NCBI GenBank assembly: GCA_016217585.1
Contig: JACRHQ010000052.1
Coordinates: 1-6,511, forward strand
Source of the DNA: Candidatus Omnitrophota bacterium
GTDB taxonomy: Bacteria; Omnitrophota; Gorgyraeia; Zapsychrales; Zapsychraceae
DNA length: 6,511 bases
Reading direction: 5' to 3'
A program made the position numbers and the translations under genes. The notes below the pieces were generated by a model. That model saw only the letters and a list, made by a program, of their open reading frames with translations. It was not told where the DNA came from and searched no databases. Positions 4,939-6,511 of the stretch are shown here, in pieces (position 1 is the first letter of the stretch; the number at the start of each line of letters is the position of its first letter).

Positions 4939-6462
4939 ATGACAACCCAGATCAGACCTGAAGAGATATCGGCCATCCTCAAGAAGCAGTTGACCGACTT
5001 CGAGAAGCGCGTCGAAGTTTACGAGGTCGGGACGGTTTTAAGCGCGAGCGACGGCATCGCCCGCGTGCACGGCCTCGCGGACGTGATGCTGGGGGAACTG
5101 GTGACGTTTCCTGACGTCCCTGGCGGGACCATGGGGGTGGCGCTTAACCTGGAAGAAGACAATGTCGGGGTGGCCGTCTTCGGCGAGATCAGACATATCA
5201 AGGAAGGCGATGAGGTCCGCCGCAGCAACCGGATCGCCTCCGTGCCGGCGGGGGAGAAACTGGTCGGCCGGATTGTCGACGCCCTCGGGGTGGCCATTGA
5301 CGACAACATCCCGGTTGAAACTCATGAATTCCGCCAGATTGAGGTTAAGGCCCCCGGCGTTATTGACCGTCAAAATGCCCATCAGCCGCTGCAAACCGGC
5401 ATCAAGGTCATCGACGCCTTGACGCCGATCGGCCGGGGCCAGCGGGAGCTTATTATCGGTGACCGCAAGACCGGCAAGACAACCCTGGCTATTGACACTA
5501 TTATTAACCAGCGCGGCGAGGACGTGTATTGTTTTTATGTGGCCGTCGGGCAGAAGCGTTCCACGGTCGCGCAGATCCACGATGTCCTCAAGCGTAACGG
5601 GGCCATGGCGTATACCACGATCGTGGCGGCGACCGCCTCCGACCCGGCGACCATGCAGTTTTTGGCGCCGTACGCGGCGACCGCCATGGCGGAATATTAC
5701 CGCGACAGCGGCCGTCACGCCCTGATCATTTATGATGACCTGACCAAACACGCGCAGGCCTACCGGCAGTTGTCGCTCTTGCTGCGCCGTCAGCCGGGCC
5801 GCGAAGCTTATCCGGGTGATATATTTTATCTGCACAGCCGTCTTCTGGAGCGGGCCGCGAAAATGAGCGATAAAAAGGGGGGCGGAAGTCTTACGGCATT
5901 GCCTGTGATCGAAACGCAGGCCGGCGACATCTCCGCGTACATCCCCACCAATGTTATTTCCATTACCGACGGCCAGATTTTCCTCGAGACGGATCTCTTC
6001 AACGCCGGCCAGCGGCCGGCGGTCAACCCGGGCCTTTCGGTTTCCCGCGTCGGCGGCGACGCCCAGATCAAGGCCATGAAGCAGACGGCCGGGTCGTTGC
6101 GTCTTGACCTGGCGCAATACCGCGAGTTGGAGGCGTTCGCCCAGTTCGCCTCCGACCTGGATGAAACAACGCGCCGTCAGCTGGAACGCGGTCAGCGCCT
6201 GATGGAAGTGATCAAGCAGGGCGCCGGCGTCCCGTTGCCGGTTGTTTATCAGGTCGCGATTATTGTCGCCGGCGTCAACGGTTTTCTCGACGACCTGCCG
6301 CGCGGCAGGGTCAAGGAATTTGAACAGAGGTTGTTTGAAGCCCTGCAGACCAAACACCAGGATTTTGTCCATCTGTTTAACAAGGAAAAGCAGGTTACCA
6401 CGGAAGTCAAGGAATCATTGAACAGGATATTGTCTGAACTTAAAGAACGGTTTGCCGCATGA
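4939..6462 (+). CDS. atpA: F-type ATP synthase subunit alpha (F1)
   Basis: Alpha forms the alpha3beta3 head of F1, carries the non-catalytic nucleotide sites and gives an arginine finger to beta. The product is 507 residues, the normal size. The N-terminal helix ([13 protein letters not shown]) contacts delta. The beta-barrel domain covers about 27-95. The P-loop is GDRKTGKTT (174-182) with K180 and T181. Next come [11 protein letters not shown] (200-210), [20 protein letters not shown] (262-281), [20 protein letters not shown] (287-306), [17 protein letters not shown] (341-357) and [12 protein letters not shown] (362-373) with finger R370. The C-terminal helical domain includes [12 protein letters not shown] (392-403). 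K177 stands where most alpha subunits have Gln (GDRQTGKT). No ribosome site is visible before ATG 4939: the gap after atpH is 11 bases with a run of C. Translation may rely on coupling from atpH. Confidence 0.98.
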   Translation: MTTQIRPEEISAILKKQLTDFEKRVEVYEVGTVLSASDGIARVHGLADVMLGELVTFPDVPGGTMGVALNLEEDNVGVAVFGEIRHIKEGDEVRRSNRIASVPAGEKLVGRIVDALGVAIDDNIPVETHEFRQIEVKAPGVIDRQNAHQPLQTGIKVIDALTPIGRGQRELIIGDRKTGKTTLAIDTIINQRGEDVYCFYVAVGQKRSTVAQIHDVLKRNGAMAYTTIVAATASDPATMQFLAPYAATAMAEYYRDSGRHALIIYDDLTKHAQAYRQLSLLLRRQPGREAYPGDIFYLHSRLLERAAKMSDKKGGGSLTALPVIETQAGDISAYIPTNVISITDGQIFLETDLFNAGQRPAVNPGLSVSRVGGDAQIKAMKQTAGSLRLDLAQYRELEAFAQFASDLDETTRRQLERGQRLMEVIKQGAGVPLPVVYQVAIIVAGVNGFLDDLPRGRVKEFEQRLFEALQTKHQDFVHLFNKEKQVTTEVKESLNRILSELKERFAA

Positions 6463-6469
6463 GGCACCC

Positions 6470-6511
6470 ATGCCGACGATTAAAGAATTCGACACCAAGT
6501 TAAAGAGTTTC
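6470..6511 (+). CDS. atpG: F-type ATP synthase subunit gamma, N-terminal fragment cut by the window edge
   Basis: Fourteen codons are visible, reading MPTIKEFDTKLKSF. This fits the start of gamma, the central rotor shaft (family form like MANLKEIRNRIKSV), with Lys-Glu at 5-6 and Lys-x-Lys-Ser at 10-13. GAGG (6461-6464) overlaps the atpA stop and lies 5 bases before the ATG. Position straight after atpA is the standard place for atpG. The remainder, and presumably atpD and atpC, lie beyond the window. Confidence 0.85.
   Translation, partial: MPTIKEFDTKLKSF

Noticed and set aside
5038..6372. A 444-codon open frame on the minus strand opposite atpA
   Set aside because: It lies wholly within atpA, whose protein is unmistakable. 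Its product has no recognisable motif and is compositionally odd. Long antisense frames are common opposite genes with strong codon bias.

Overview
This 6.5 kb window is a compact, single-strand (+) gene block ending in the front part of an F-type ATP synthase operon. Gene order is: the possible tail of an unidentified gene (2-109), gpsA (129-1136), a MoaD/ThiS-family sulfur carrier (1167-1424), a ferrochelatase with an extra N-terminal membrane domain (1440-2720), atpB (2717-3481), atpE (3600-3824), atpF (3847-4383), atpH (4391-4927), atpA (4939-6462) and the first 14 codons of atpG (6470 to the window edge). The genes are bacterial in style, with Shine-Dalgarno sites, short gaps and one 4-base overlap. 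The F1Fo order a-c-b-delta-alpha-gamma with a single b gene is the standard bacterial one. The dinucleotide-binding motif of GpsA (GDGGWGTTLA) and the style of the a and c subunits suggest an uncultured lineage near the PVC/Omnitrophota or Bacteroidetes-Chlorobi side of the tree. That placement is an impression from motif style and needs a phylogeny.

Layout and logic. GpsA makes sn-glycerol-3-phosphate for phospholipids. The MoaD-like protein and ferrochelatase are cofactor genes (molybdopterin or other sulfur transfer, and heme), and they lead directly into the ATP synthase. hemH and atpB overlap by ATGA, and the strong atpB ribosome site lies inside the last codons of hemH, so heme synthesis and Fo synthesis are probably translationally linked. 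No atpI/atpZ gene precedes atpB. The c-subunit residues point to H+ rather than Na+ coupling.

The least ordinary parts are two. First, the ferrochelatase carries about 80 extra residues with three predicted membrane helices. A slippery-type heptamer A AAA AAG lies in the correct phase exactly at the junction with the enzyme domain, and a -1 shift there would end 16 codons later. Second, the only long gap in the ATP synthase genes, 118 bases between atpB and atpE, holds a near-consensus sigma70 promoter (TTTACA, 17 bases, TATAAT), a hairpin overlapping it, a possible 25-residue ORF with its own good ribosome site, and the strongest ribosome site in the window in front of atpE. This fits extra expression of the multi-copy c subunit. 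The rest is ordinary core metabolism. I see no mobile element, CRISPR array, tRNA, rRNA or clear intrinsic terminator, and no gap above 300 bases.
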